Below are positions 44,487 to 60,900 of a DNA stretch of 64,000 nt, in pieces. This stretch comes from Leucosporidium creatinivorum. Lineage: Eukaryota; Basidiomycota; Microbotryomycetes; Leucosporidiales; Leucosporidiaceae. Each line of letters opens with the position of its first letter. Position 1 is the first letter of the stretch. The stretch is taken from the NCBI GenBank assembly GCA_001600635.1, contig BCKL01000010.1, forward strand, positions 274,747-338,746, read 5' to 3'. A model generated the notes under the pieces. It was not told the DNA's origin. It saw only the letters and a list, made by a program, of their open reading frames with translations, and ran no database searches. The position numbers were made by a program, and so were the translations under genes.

Positions 44487-45359
44487 TCAATTACTTGACG
44501 CTACAGACCAGAGACCCTTACTCTGCCGCTCACCTGCTACACCCCCTCTCAGCCACCCCTTCACATCCTCCGGCCACTGGCCCAAATCCTCTCCCCACCG
44601 ATGCGCCGCCCAGGAGAAGATCTCTCCCCTCGAACTCTCCAACTCGAACGCTCTGTCGACCCTCAAATCCTCCATGCACGCCATCCACTGCTCGTACTGC
44701 TGCCTGTCAGTGAGCTCCAGCTCAGCGTCCTCGTCGCCCGAGTTATCGTATTTCCCCCTCCACCACCGCTTCAGCTGCAGCCACCCCTCGGCCTTCGAGG
44801 TGACTTCCTTTGACTCTTCTCCACCTCGCACTCCCGCCTCACTGGCCCCGTCCAGCGCCAGTACCGCTCCCGCCTCCTCGATCCACCGCTCGGCGATCTC
44901 TCCCTCGAGCAGCTCCATGCCCGTCTCCTCACCCGCACCCCCTTCCTTTCCCGGCGCCCTCCCAGCAACCGTCTCCCTCCTGACCTCCACCATCATAGGC
45001 GTCCCAGCTCGGTGGACGTGATTCCTTGGATCGAGGACCTTGCCCTCGGCTCGAGCTTTGGCGCTCTCGGCGACGAAGGCGGCGTACGGGAGGGCGTAGG
45101 AGGTGAAAGAGGTGCGGCGAGTGGAGGGGAGCCAGGTGTACGATTGCGGTGCGGAGGAGGAGGAGGAGGAGGAAGGAGGGAGCACCTCGGTGGAGGAGTG
45201 CGGGTCGTGGTAGGTGATTTGGCGGGAGAGGGTGAGGAGTGGTTGGCGGAGGAGGGGCTTGAGTGAGGGATTGGTGGTGAGTGGGGCAGAGGAGGTGGTG
45301 GAAGGAAGGCTGCGAAGGAGCGCCGAGGTTTGGAGGCGGCGAGGGAGGGAGGGGAGCAT
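44487..45359 (-). CDS. unrecognised protein, possible mitochondrial targeting, paralogue of 60901
   Basis: One uninterrupted frame of 290 codons plus stop. The N-terminus MLPSLPRRLQTSALLRSLPS is basic and hydroxylated without acidic residues, as in mitochondrial presequences. Conserved blocks shared with the paralogue at 60901 are SRQITYHDPHSSTEVL / TRQLRYYDPQPSTELV, FTSYALPYA, VEVRRETV and ELLEGEIAE. The C-terminal half is rich in Trp and acidic residues (WLQLKRWWRGKYDN, YEQWMACMEDL). I do not recognise a family. Upstream sequence (to about 45596) is also similar between paralogues, which argues for duplication of gene plus promoter. The neighbour F-box gene is a family-1 member, as at the second copy. 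Confidence 0.6.
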   Translation of the reverse strand: MLPSLPRRLQTSALLRSLPSTTSSAPLTTNPSLKPLLRQPLLTLSRQITYHDPHSSTEVLPPSSSSSSSAPQSYTWLPSTRRTSFTSYALPYAAFVAESAKARAEGKVLDPRNHVHRAGTPMMVEVRRETVAGRAPGKEGGAGEETGMELLEGEIAERWIEEAGAVLALDGASEAGVRGGEESKEVTSKAEGWLQLKRWWRGKYDNSGDEDAELELTDRQQYEQWMACMEDLRVDRAFELESSRGEIFSWAAHRWGEDLGQWPEDVKGWLRGGVAGERQSKGLWSVASSN

Positions 45360-45718
45360 GCTGGAGTCGACGGCGAGGTTGTGGTGAGGATGAGGCAAGA
45401 GAGAGTGGATTTCAGCAAGGGACGAGTGCTCAGCTGCACTGGGACGAGTGAGTCGTGAGCGAATGATGAGACGAGCGAAGTGAGGTGAGGCCCGAGCGCT
45501 CCTTTCTTCTCCGCCGAAGTGAGCAGCGAGTCGAGTAGTATTGCCAAGCATCCGTCGAGCAGCCGATGATAACGTCGGAGCAGTGATCACTCGCACAACG
45601 AGGGGCGGCGGTCGGTCGTTGCTGATAAATTGGGGTTGCAGCTGCGAAAAGCGAGCAGAGGGTCAGCTCGAGTCGCTGCAGCGGCAAGGAAAAGCAGCGG
45701 CAGCTTACATTCATATAT
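45360..45718. other. intergenic region with duplicated promoter block
   Basis: On the minus strand, the block around 45465-45525 is recognisably similar to the plus strand around 60745-60815, upstream of the paralogous gene. It probably includes the promoter of the gene starting at 45359. The rest should be the 3' region of the gene starting at 46548. Confidence 0.45.
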
Positions 45719-46548
45719 CTATGCTGTCGGCGCAGCAATATGCAGCAAATGCCTCGTCAGATGCGCAAACTCGGTCTTATCCCTCTTCTCCCGCTCGGCT
45801 GCTTTCAGCTGCTGCCTGTTCTCGCGCCCAGCGTCAGCTATGCTCCTCGTCTCGCTCTCGAGGGCGATAGGAGGAGCTCACCTCTCCATTCCCCTCAACA
45901 CGGCCATCTGCGCCACCACCTCGACCTTCGTTCCCGCCTTCCACGGTTCGAGCACCCCTCGAGCAAGGATATGTCGCCAGTCTTCGAGCGGGGTCTTGGG
46001 GTCCAGCAGCTCTGGCGGGGAGGGGAAGGGAGTAGGGAGATGGAAGTTGAGGACGCGGATGAGAGAGAAGGCGTCTGCTGGGTTTGGGGTGGCTTTAAGG
46101 GTAAGGAAAGGGTCAGCGCCGAGAAGCGAGAGCACGAGGGAGAGGCTTACCAGCGCCGGGTGATGGCGGCCGAGGGTAGATCGAAAAGACCACCACCGTG
46201 TATACCTCTGCTCCCTCTTGCACCTGTCCCCTCTTCTCCCCCTTAGCAAGCAGCATCCTCCTGAACTCCTCAACATCCTTTCCTCCGCCGAAGCTCCCTG
46301 CTACAACCTCCAGCGGCTCCAACTCGACGGAAGCGACCGAGAACTTTTTCCTGACGTCCTCTCCCTCCTCTGCAGCTTCATCTTCGACCCAGAGGACCAG
46401 TTCGATGGCATGGGATCTGTTCAGCGAGGTTGCGGAGGTCGGTTGGTGGGCTTGGTAGGCGAGGAGGGAAGCCAGTTGGAGGTCGCCTTCTGTTGCTGCG
46501 AAGTATTGAGAGAGCGCCTGCGAGGTTTGGGCGCGAGTCGGGGCCATC
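45719..46548 (-). CDS. unrecognised conserved-looking protein
   Basis: At least three exons. The first reads MAPTRAQTSQALSQYFAAT, LQLASLLAYQAHQ, then VEDEAAEEGEDVRKKFSV and ends in YPRPPSPGA. The second continues ATPNPADAFSLIRVLNFHLP and KTPLEDWRHILARGVLEPW, then AQMAVLRGMER. The last gives QQLKAAEREKRDKTEFAHLT and ends LHIAAPTA. Junctions keep frame and use good donor, CTGAC branch and acceptor signals. The mixture of helical amphipathic segments and absence of membrane helices suggests a soluble complex subunit. I cannot name it. It is divergent to DPM2, across about 320 bp. Confidence 0.6.
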
Positions 46549-46871
46549 TTGCGAGCTGAGGAGCGACAGGTGCGAGAGAAGCTGTTTCGTCGAATTGTAA
46601 AGCGGGGGTGCGGTAGAGGGTTGCTGGGAGCGTGTAGGGAGGTAGTAAAGGAGTTTGGAGCTGTAGCTGTGTAGCAGAGTCGAGTTGACTGGTAAACGAG
46701 CGAATGTCGAGAGCTCAAGAACCAACTTGCGCATCTCGCCCTCTTACGTCGTTCTCGTCTACTCGTCTCAGCACTACACAGCAGCTTCAGCTCGAGCTAC
46801 ACAGCTACAGAACTCTCTCACTGCTTCTGCCTGCTTCCTGCTCCCCTTCTGCTCCTTTTGACGCGCTAAAG
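46549..46871. promoter_or_regulatory. shared divergent promoter
   Basis: About 320 bp between the start codons of the unrecognised gene (minus) and DPM2 (plus). No distinct motif is seen. Confidence 0.4.
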
Positions 46872-47369
46872 ATGGTACGTCTCCTCCCCCTCTCGCCGCT
46901 CCCAACCTCTCTAACGCTCTGTAACTTCACAGGCCGTGACCGACAAGCTCGTAGGAGGTGCGCCTTGCTCCCTCTGCCGTCTGACCCGCCGTCGCCGCTC
47001 ACCCTTCCCTCCCCGTCTCGTCGTGTTCCCCTCCTCCGCTTGAGCAGGCCTCATGCTCATCTCCTCCATCACAATCTTCACCTACTACACCCTCTGGACG
47101 CTCTTCACCGTGTGTCTCTCCCTCTTCTTTCCTTTCCCTTTTCCCTTTCCCCCCCAAGCTAACCCACTCTCGGCTCGGCGCCTCGCTCGCAGCCCTTTCT
47201 CCCCCCTTCCTCCCCCCTCCACTCGCTCTTCCCCGCCCGCGAATGGGCCATCCGGATACCGGCCTTACTCATGCTTGCGGGGCTGACGGCGATTGGGGCG
47301 TTCGTGGGCTTGGTGTTGGTAAAGAGCGCGAGGAAAAAGAGGGGGGTGAAGGGGAAGAAGGGGAATTAG
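46872..47369 (+). CDS. DPM2: dolichol-phosphate mannosyltransferase regulatory subunit
   Basis: Four exons: ATG alone (46872-46874), 46933-46957, 47048-47109 and 47193-47369, summing exactly to 88 codons plus stop. The protein MAVTDKLVGGLMLISSITIF then TYYTLWTLFTPFLPPSSPL matches the DPM2 family, with two membrane helices (the second about IPALLMLAGLTAIGAFVGLV) and a Lys/Arg-rich C-terminus. DPM2 stabilises DPM1 (through DPM3) in the ER and supports GPI-anchor synthesis. Length fits the family (about 80-90). The first intron lies directly after the start codon, so no single open frame reveals the gene. In the same window the MNN9-type enzyme is another mannosylation gene, but the two are not adjacent. 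Confidence 0.85.
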
Positions 47370-47915
47370 AGGGGGATGGCGAGATGTAAGGCAGTGGATG
47401 TAAAATATCAGGATAGAGGATAGAGTAGGCGAGGAGACGAGAGAGGGGAGAGGGCGAGACGAGAGTGAGAGAGAGCGCTCTAGAGAGCATCGGCGCTCGT
47501 TTTCGCGCTCGCTCTCTCGGTCAACTCGAAGCGCTGAGAAGGCGCCGACCAACGCGCGAAGACGGCCAAAGGATTTCTGACTGCATCAATGGCGCTCGAG
47601 CTCGAGTATCCAGTGACCTGGGTTAGAGAGAGAGACGGAGAGTACTGGCGAACGGCTTCGGCGATCCTTCCGGTCGCTCGTCGCTGTCCAAACTCCAGCT
47701 CACTGGGTCGCTGTTCGGCCGACTTGCCCTCGCAAGAAGGCACAAATCAACATGATCAGACTTCCAAGCCCCAACTCTCTCCTCTCCTTCGCCTGCTCCC
47801 TGTCGCTCACTCTCCCTTCCGTTCAAGTCCTTTCAAAACGCTGCTCCATTTACCGGGAGCTCCCTTTTACCCCGCTAGCCCTCTACGCAAACCCTCTAAG
47901 CCCCAACAGCAGCCC
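47370..47915. other. convergent intergenic region
   Basis: About 545 bp between the DPM2 and ERG10 stops. Rich in purines near 47400-47500. Small open frames on both strands have no features. I see no gene. Confidence 0.4.
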
Positions 47916-49778
<1,863 letters not shown>

Positions 49779-50152
49779 GATGAGGTGCAGAAAGTGAAGC
49801 GAGAGGCGGGAGAAGGAGAGGGAGTCGAGCTGGAAGGGAAGAGGTGGGAGCGCTGGACCGAGCCGAGGGATGACTAGGACAAGTTCGTACGAGCAGTTAG
49901 ACTTGAATCTGAAGCTGTGCAGAAGCTTAATCTGCTAATAGTGCAACTGTAGTTGATCCGACGAGGCCCCTTTCCTTGCTCAGCAGACGACCCTCTGAGG
50001 CAGACGAACTCCGTGTCCCTCTTCCTTTCCTGCCAACAACTCGCCCATCTCATCATCTGCACCCGATTAGCTATCTACACCTCTCCCTGCTCTCCTACAG
50101 CCTCGCTTTTTCCTGCACTCTCAGCGCCCTCCACCCCACACTCGGGCTCGAC
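49779..50152. promoter_or_regulatory. shared divergent promoter
   Basis: About 370 bp between the ERG10 start (minus) and the S1/P1 nuclease start (plus). No sterol-response element was identified by eye. Confidence 0.4.
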
Positions 50153-51637
50153 ATGCGCCTCCCCCTCGTCGTTCTCTCCCTCCTCGCCCTCCCAGCAGTC
50201 TACAGCTGGGGCGCAGTAGGGCACGAAATAGTAGCTACAATCGCCACTATCCACCTCCAGCCTCACGCGCGCCTCGCCCTCCAACAGCTCCTTCCCGAGT
50301 CGCAGGGCCATCTCGCTCCAATCGCTTCCTGGGCCGATAGGCTCAGGGGATTGCCGTACTTTAGTTGGAGTGGGGAGTTGCATTATACTAGTCCACTCGA
50401 GGATTGGCCGCCTAGTCGGTGTCATTTCGGGGACAAGGGGTGGAAGGTGAGTTCTGTCGCCGAGCGGTCGCCGAGGGATGCTGTTGAAGGTGATGAGGGC
50501 TGATGTGGTGGTGGATATAATACAGACAAACCACGATGTCCTGCACGCCATTTCGAACTACACGACCCGCCTCTCGTCTGACCCTTCGGAGTGAGTTAGT
50601 CTGGTCTGGTCTGGTCTGGTCTGGTCTGTCCTTCCTCCCTCGCCTCCCTCACTAAGCCCTCACTTGCACAGCCTCACCTCCCTGAAATTCTTAGTCCACT
50701 TCATCGGCGACGCGCACCAGCCCTTGCACCTAACGAACCGGGACCGAGGAGGCAATGAAGATCGCGTGAGGTTTGAAGGGCGGTTGATGAATCTGCATAG
50801 TCTGTGGGATGGGGGGTTCATCACCAAGAGCGTGAGGGAGATGAGGAACTACACGGACGAGTTGCCTTCGTGAGTTCTGCTGCTTTGATCGTGGAGAGGG
50901 AAGGGAAAAACTGACCCAAGGTGAATCGCCGAGCAGCCGTCAAATCGAGGACAACCTCCGAGGGACTATCTACGGTGCGTCTCTCTCTCTTACTCTCTCC
51001 TCCTCTACTTTCCGCTCATCTCTGTTTATACTAGACCCCTACATCCGCCTCCTCCTCTGGGAAGGCGTTCGAAGCTGGTGGCGCACCTCCCTCCCCTCAT
51101 GGTTCCTCTGCCCCTCACCTCTCTCCCCTGCCTCCCTCTCCTCTTCATCCCAACTCCTTCTCTCCTCCTCCTCAACCGGCGGCTTGGACTCAGTAGTCTG
51201 TCCCCAAACCTGGGCGACCGAGACGCATCAAATCACCTGCGCTCGAACTTTCCCCGCGACGATGGGCCCTGGGGAAGGACATGAGCATGAGATCCCGGAA
51301 CTGTATACGAAAGAATACTACGGGCCTATTCGGGGTTCGTCGGTCTCATTTTTTACTCTCTCTTCTCTGCCCCCTCTTCCCTGCTGAGCCCGAAGCTGAC
51401 TCTCTCCCTCCTCGGCGTTTGAATCGAATTCGAACAGACGGCCTACTCATCGAGAAGCTCCTCGTCCAAGGTGGATTACGACTTGCAGCTACTCTGAACG
51501 CTATCTTTGAGCCTTCGGACGAGGGTGGGCATGTGGCCGAGTCGGAGAGGGGATGGTTGAACTTGGATTGGTTGGTCGAGGCGGAGAGGAGGGAGGCGGC
51601 GAGGAGGGAGAGGAAGGTGGTCGAACTGGGAGCTTAG
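50153..51637 (+). CDS. secreted S1/P1-type zinc nuclease
   Basis: Six or more exons. The signal peptide MRLPLVVLSLLALPAVYS ends just before WGAVGHEIVATIA, so the mature protein starts with Trp, a zinc ligand through its amino group in this family. Other ligands appear in ASWADRLR, NHDVLHAISNYT (H), LKFLVHFIGDAHQPLHLTNR and NLHSLWDGG. The family cleaves single-stranded DNA and RNA and removes 3'-phosphates, in the secretory path or outside the cell. Exon 1 ends GDKGWK at 50446. The intron after DPSD (from about 50593) contains a (ctggt) tandem run. A region with several Ser and Cys (VCPQTWATETHQITC) precedes the last zinc-site helix. The last exon ends RRERKVVELGA. Length fits the family. Confidence 0.92.
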
Positions 51638-52011
51638 GAGAGGGAGAGGCAGAGTGTAGATTTATTTGCAAGTATGTTTGTCTAAACCTTCTTATCCCTG
51701 TTCACAGGAGCCCGAAGCGCGAGAGTCAAGCGCAAGTGAACGCCCGCCGAGCTGAGCGTGGCGTTCCCTTCTTGCTTGCAGAAGTGGCTGCACTCGTTTC
51801 CCTTCTCAACACGATGGCGATCCGCCGACACCTCGTTTTCGGCCATATTCCCATCTCCTCATCGACGACTGCGTGCCGACCGAGCGATCGAACCCCTTTC
51901 GCCGAGCCGTCACGTCTTCTTCCACTCCAAGCTCGCGCAGCCAGCCAGCCTTCTTGAGCTCTGAGTTGGGTTTTGAACCATCTTTTCTAATTCGACTGCC
52001 ACCTCTCCCGT
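51638..52011. other. convergent intergenic region
   Basis: About 370 bp between the nuclease stop and the thioesterase stop. Open frames here carry no motif. Nothing else is seen. Confidence 0.4.
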
Positions 52012-52761
52012 TTAGTCCTTGAGCAACAACCGCTCCACCACCGCTCTCATGTTCTCGGGAATCTGCTCACTCCTTCTACTCTCCCTGCCCACAAACACAT
52101 GCTTGAAAATCCCATACGCAGCCGCTCTCGCCTCTTTTCCTCCCAGAATCCTCACCTGCTTCCCCAGCACCACCTCCCCTGACCCCTCGGCTCCGACCCA
52201 GCATGCCCCATCCTCCTCTCTCACTCTCTCCCCCGAGCCGGAGGAGGAGGAGGAGGAGGAGGAGACGTACTCCCCAGCGAACAAGGCGGCTTCCCATGTA
52301 ACGCTGCTACGACCGATCTCTTTGACGCCAACAGCGCAAACGATGGGATCGGGGTAGGAGAGGGACGAGGCGAAGGTCGTTTGCGAATAGACTGCCAAGC
52401 CTATGGGCAGGTTGGTGGGGAGGGAGAGGGGGGAGGAGGGGAGGGGCATGCCGACGCGGTTGACTGCGTGAGCGGAAGGGTAAGGAGGGAGGGAGAGTGA
52501 GTGCAAGAGGGTTTAGCGAGAGGGGAAGGGCCGCGCCGCCGCGCCGCCGAGCAGGAAGGGGGAGGGAGGGGACGTACTCAAGAACCCGTTGATGGCTGAA
52601 TCGAAATATCTGGGGTATTCGCTGTTGTTGAGATGGCCGTAAACGTCGTTGTCGCTCCATTTGGTCGAGAAGGGTTGGAGATAGGCGTAGCGAGAAGCGA
52701 GGGGTGGGGGCTTGCGAGCTGCTGCTGAGCCTGCTGCTGAGCGGAGGAGTGTTGCTCGCAT
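52012..52761 (-). CDS. 4HBT thioesterase-like hotdog protein
   Basis: Two exons. The start MRATLLRSAAGSAAARKPPP resembles a mitochondrial presequence. It is followed by FSTKWSDNDVYGHLNNSEYPR, where the D-x-x-x-H-x-N motif is the active-site signature of 4-hydroxybenzoyl-CoA-type thioesterases. The second exon reads NRVGMPLPSSPLSLPTNLPIG then FASSLSYPDPIVCAVGVKEI and ends ENMRAVVERLLLKD. A low-complexity serine run (about ten residues) interrupts a loop. The family hydrolyses acyl-CoA or acyl-ACP esters. The substrate is unknown. Confidence 0.85.
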
Positions 52762-52982
52762 GGCTGAGCAGTGCTGGACGGTGAGGAACGAAATTAAGTA
52801 GGGGAAGCAGGAGCAGTAGTGAGGCGCAGGAGGGAGAGAGGCGATTTGGGTTCGGGGAGAGCTAGTCGCCGGACTTTGAGATCTTCTCCGCCGGCGAGCC
52901 CAGGGGTCGAGCCAAACAGACGAGTCGTATCACAGAACAGAGACAGATACCTACAAACAAAGCACTACATCGCTCCCCAGCC

Positions 52983-53410
52983 CTACTCGTTGAGCTTCTT
53001 CGCCTCCGCCTGTTCCAAGTGGGGGGGGGAAGGGTTGCGTCAGCTGTCTCCTCTGCTCGCTCACTCAACCTCTCGGCCCAGCGCAAGAGCAAATTACTCA
53101 CCTGCAGCTCCTCCCTCGATTTGGGCTGTTCCAAAGAATTGGCAATCTCCTGCGAAGGGACGTGAGGTCCTTTGCCTGTTGGACAACACAGCACAGCGCG
53201 ATCAGCGAAAGAGCCGAGGGAGGGAGAGAGATAGATAGCAACCCCGAACGAACCGCCTGTAACGTCGTTGGCGGCCGACTTGAGGCCTGCGAGGTTGGGT
53301 GCTCCTCCGAGACCACCGTGGCGTTGCTCGATGCTGTCGACGTCCTGGGCTGGGTCGTTGGACTTTGCGGGATGGGGAAGGATGTTGAACTGCTGCTCTT
53401 CGTTGGACAT
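52983..53410 (-). CDS. small hydrophilic protein, unrecognised
   Basis: Three exons join as MSNEEQQFNILPHPAKSNDP ... LKSAANDVTGG, then KGPHVPSQEIANSLEQPKSR then EELQ, then AEAKKLNE and a stop at 52983. The protein is about 86 residues, highly charged, without hydrophobic helices, in the style of small disordered stress or chaperone-like fungal proteins. Splice junctions keep frame and have good signals. The last intron (about 53100-53010) has a CTGAC branch. I cannot name the family. It is divergent to ARG5,6. Confidence 0.65.
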
Positions 53411-53786
53411 GGTGAGGGGCTGTAGAGGGGTGCACACTTAGCTTGGAGCTTTCTAAGACACCTTGCTGTACAGCTCCGAGCTCTGCTTACCGAGAAGAAT
53501 TAAAGGAGAGAGAGAGGTGTGTGGCGAAGAGAGAGCTGAGAAGCGTCACAGCTGCGAAGGGGGCGGAGGAGGTTCAGAGAGGGGCCTCATCCCCTAAAGA
53601 GGTCTACGTAATAGTACTGCAGATAGGATTTGGAGCTCTCTGCTAGTCTGTACGACGATATCTTGACGTCCCCCGAGCTGTTGATGAGTAGGGAGCTTTA
53701 AGCGCCTTAGCGACCAGCCTGCAGCCTCAGCCTGACTCGGCTCTCCCTCCTTCCACTCTCTCTCACTGCTAGGCTACAGGAATCCA
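53411..53786. promoter_or_regulatory. shared divergent promoter
   Basis: About 375 bp between the small hydrophilic protein start (minus) and ARG5,6 start (plus). No clear Gcn4-type site was identified by eye. Confidence 0.35.
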
Positions 53787-57283
<3,497 letters not shown>

Positions 57284-57875
57284 TCGAGTCCGTCGACGTT
57301 TCGCTGAAGGGAGACCAAGAACAAGTAGGGAGAAAGCAGGGAGACAACTAGGCTGCAGGCTGTATTAGAGCTCTCGAGCGCGCGGATACGCTTTTGGAGA
57401 TAGGAATAAATGCTACAAACTTATATCATCTCACTTTGACTTCGACCCGACGAGAGCGAGAAGTGAGAAGCGAGAAGAGAGAAGGGGGGCCGAGCTGCCC
57501 TTTTGCTCCTTGCAAGGCAGCCAGTCACGGCGATCTCTCTGCCAGAGCTTTCGCCACAGCTTCAGCGGTTCCCCAGCACTTGTAAGACTCACAAAAGAAC
57601 TTCCAGCCTCACGTGACCCGCTCATCCCTGCTTTGGTAGGATCATCGCCGAGCAGGAAGTTCAGCTGATCAAGACTCGCCACCACACCGTCGAATGGAGC
57701 CGGTATCACGCCTCTGCGACGGCTCTGGTGTCTCTCTTCCCAGCAGCACATCGTCGGCTTTCCAAGCTTCCAAACCCCGGGCGAAAGACGCTCGCGCAAC
57801 TTGAGCTCTTCTCTCTCTCTTCCACCTCGCTCTTGCTCCTGCAGCACCTCAGCAATCGGGAGCTCAAGCCTCAAG
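57284..57875. other. tandem intergenic region
   Basis: About 590 bp between the ARG5,6 stop and the F-box/LRR-like start. It should contain the promoter of the latter. No RNA gene or repeat is evident. Confidence 0.4.
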
Positions 57876-59419
57876 ATGCTCTGTGTGCTCCCTCCTCAGT
57901 CTTCGCTGCTTCCCAGCCCGGCAACTTTCGCCTTCAACTTCCGCCCAGCGCCGAAGTCCCTCGCGCGGTCGCTCGTCGCGTCGAACAGGTCAACGGCGAC
58001 TGCAGAGCGTTCAGAAGCGTCTCAGAACATGAGTGAGCATGATGAACTTGAACCAGGCCGGTTCGCGCGCCGCGCGCCTGTTCCCCGCCTCGACCGAGCT
58101 GACCTTTCGCCTTTGCAGCGCCGGACCTCTACCTCGAACTACCAGAGGACTGCATCTACGAGGTTCTAAGCCATGTCCTGGCTTTCACTCCCGCCGAAGC
58201 GACCCACACCCTCCTCTCCCTCTCCCTCGTCTCTTCGGCCTGGCGCTCCCCTTCGCAACGACTCCTCTTCCGTCACCCGTATCTCCCCTCCTCAGACCAC
58301 ACGGCTGGCATCCGCCTCCACCACCCTCCCACCACCTACCCTCGCATGCTATTACTCAAGAACACCCTCGAAACCCACCCCCATCTCGCCAACTCGGTCC
58401 AATCGCTCAACCTCGGCGTCTGGTCAACCGCTATCAAGCAGGAGGCTATGCACGACCGCACCTCCGCCTCAAAACTCGCCATTGACTTCCTACGCCTCAT
58501 CCCGACTCACTGCCCCAACCTTCGCACCCTCTCCTGGCCCGGTGTGGTCATCGCCGACAAGGCCGAGGCTTTGCTCGCCCTGCAACATCTCCCTCCTACC
58601 ATCGAGACGCTTCACCTCGGCGACGGCTCTTCCGACCGCGATATGGATCGAGCTCTCAAATATCTCGACCCCGCTCTGAGGGAAGCGTTCGGCTCAGCGC
58701 AGTGGACGGTGAAGGAAGTCGGAACGGTGCTGAGCAGGTGGCCGAGGTTGCGCAAAATCGTGCTGAGGGAGGCGCTGCTGTCTACGAGCGAGAATCAGTG
58801 GGGCATGAGCTCGGATTCGTTGCGGTGGACGTGCGAGTTGGAGGAGTTCGAGCTCGCCTTGCCTGATCAAGCGGTCCTCCCCCTCGGCGACTTCGAACGC
58901 ATGCTCGACAGCAGCCGAGACTCGCTCCGACGGCTCACTATCGCCGAGAATCAACTACATCCACACGTCCTTACCAACTACCTCACTTCATCCGGCTCAT
59001 CGCTCACCCATCTCTCAATCACGAGCAACGCCCTTTACTCATCGTCTCTTCCGCTCTCCGGCATCACTTCCTCATGCCCCTCAATGCGCCATCTTTCGCT
59101 CGGATCCATCCTCCAACTCTCAGACGCCCTCCTACCCCTGACTCGACTTCGCCATCTCGAATCCCTTTCGCTCAAGACCACTTCGGCGCTCGTCTCTCAG
59201 CCGGCCGAGCTTCTCGAGACGATCGCAACGGATCTACGAGGGTTCGCGAGGCTTAAGAGGCTTGAACTAGTAGTGGTTTCGGATTATGAGAGGGGGCTTG
59301 GGAGGGGAGTGACGGTGGAGAGGTGGGTTTGGCGCGGTGGGAGATGGTTAGCTTGCGCCGAGCGAGAGATGAGAGTTGAGGGTGATATAGACGCAAAGTT
59401 GAGGTACGAAGGCGAGTAG
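57876..59419 (+). CDS. F-box/LRR-like protein
   Basis: Two exons (57876-58032, 58119-59419) give 485 codons plus stop. Exon 2 starts with the F-box-like LYLELPEDCIYEVLSHVLAF, then LLSLSLVSSAWRSPSQRLLF. The remaining 400 residues hold leucine-rich repeats, for example VQSLNLGVWS, LRTLSWPGVV, IETLHLGDG, LRKIVLREALL, LTHLSITSNAL and LESLSLKTTS. This is the typical fungal F-box/LRR adaptor layout. Exon 1 (MLCVLPPQSSLLPS... to SQNM) lacks clear features, and the true start could instead be the ATG at 58029, just before the intron. I see no close similarity to families 1 or 2. Confidence 0.75.
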
Positions 59420-59712
59420 AGCTATAGATTAAGACGAGCTGTAGTGATCTTTCCCGCACTGCGAGTTGATAGCGAAGCGACGAGCTGAGTTGTGGAGGAG
59501 GCAAAGCTTGCCGAGCCGCTGCTGGTGCTTCTCCACCCGGTGGGTCAATGCAGAGGAACAGCGGGCGGCTCACGAACTGAATGGTGTAGATACATCTGAG
59601 TTGCTCGCTGCAGCTTGCTCTGAACTATCTTCTCTACTGTCTCTCACCCCCGGCCCCTTCGCCGCTCGCTCGGCTGCTCGGCTGGGCCCGTGCTTCTGCT
59701 CCAGAATCTACC

Positions 59713-60524
59713 TCACGGCGTTACATACGCGGCATGGAACATTGAGCCATCACTCGCTGGTCGGGAGTGTATGACTCTCCCTGTATTGACGCTCTAGATG
59801 AGGAGGCGAAGTGAGCAAGACCATCGCCGGCGCCGAGCCTTCCCTTGAGCTTACAATGAGACCAAGCTGCTTCTCCCGATACTCCAACATCAAGCTGAAC
59901 CACGTATTTTTTCCCCAAAGGCGGAGCCGTGGATACAGCCAAGGTCCTGGCCCCAGCAAGCCGCCGAGATGTCCGAGCCGCAACACTGCTCTCCCCATCC
60001 GCCTTCCTGCCATGCACTGTTGATGCCGCGCATCACATCCTCTACTTTCACCCGCCGTTCTCTTGTATGGGAGAGAGCCTCTGTTAGGAAGCCGCGGTAT
60101 ATCGTGCACATCCAGCTCCGGAATGGGCGGCTCAGTGGCATTCTCGGCGCTGACGGATAAGGCCAAGGGATAGAAGCGCCTGGGCCTGCCAAGCTCAGAC
60201 TTTTTGGTGAAGGACATTATATCGTCCACTTCTGCACGTGGGCCGAAGAAGAGCGTTGTTTTGTAGAGCATAGGGTGCAGGCGGAAGGTTGTGTTCGGCG
60301 GGGGAGGCTCGGCGGGGAGAGGGGAGCGAACGAGAAGGGCATCGAAGGCGTGGTGCTGGCGGTAGAGGGCTGTCAGTCTGTCTGGATTCTATCTGAGTGA
60401 CTCAAGCAGTTACTACAGGGATAATGGCGCGAAACGCTGTGCACACGGCGCCGAATCGCTTCAGCTCAAAGTACGAGAAGTTGTGTGCGAGAAGAATGTC
60501 GAGCCACAGTTCTGTAGGCAGTAG
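59713..60524 (-). pseudogene. decayed F-box gene (family 1)
   Basis: The F-box is readable as LLPTELWLDILLAHNFSYFE then LKRFGAVCTAFRAI, but no in-frame ATG precedes it (an in-frame TAA lies a few codons upstream). After an intron the frame gives HHAFDALLVRSPLPAEPPPP, FRLHPMLYKTTLFFGPRAEV and SAENATEPPIPELDV. The next conserved block (VKVEDVMRGINSAWQEGGWG) lies in another frame, and the block before SVNTGRVIHSRP is back in the first. So at least two frameshifts are present. The last intron and the short terminal exon are still recognisable (59713 stop), matching the intact relative at 43408. A host-gene pseudogene, adjacent to a paralogue of that gene's own neighbour. Confidence 0.75.
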
Positions 60525-60900
60525 CGAGCTTGATAGATCTTAGATCTCTCTCTTGCATCCGACTGGCGGCTGTGCAAGAGCAGATGAGTGGAGCAAGTCA
60601 AGCCTGAAAGCTGTCGACCCTTGTGCTCTTAGAGGCTCAGCTTCAAGTCGCCCCCGTAATCCGAGTCCCGCGAGCTGTAATTCAGTCGAAGGCATTATCC
60701 CCTGTAGATGCATTGCCTTACTTAACCAATGTTCACTTCCCAGCTCAATCGGCGAAGAAGAGAGGAGCGCTCGGGCCTCACTTCACTTCGCTCGTCGCAT
60801 CGCTCGCTCACTGATCACTCATCAAACGGCAGCTGGAAGGTAGTGGGCTGTTCAAGTTGCCTCTCTGAGTCCTTTCTGCACCACCCAGCCTACTCACGCC
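60525..60900. promoter_or_regulatory. divergent region with duplicated promoter block
   Basis: About 375 bp between the decayed F-box gene and the gene at 60901. The part around 60745-60815 resembles the upstream region of the paralogue at 45359 (minus strand), so the promoter of this gene pair member was duplicated with it. Confidence 0.45.
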
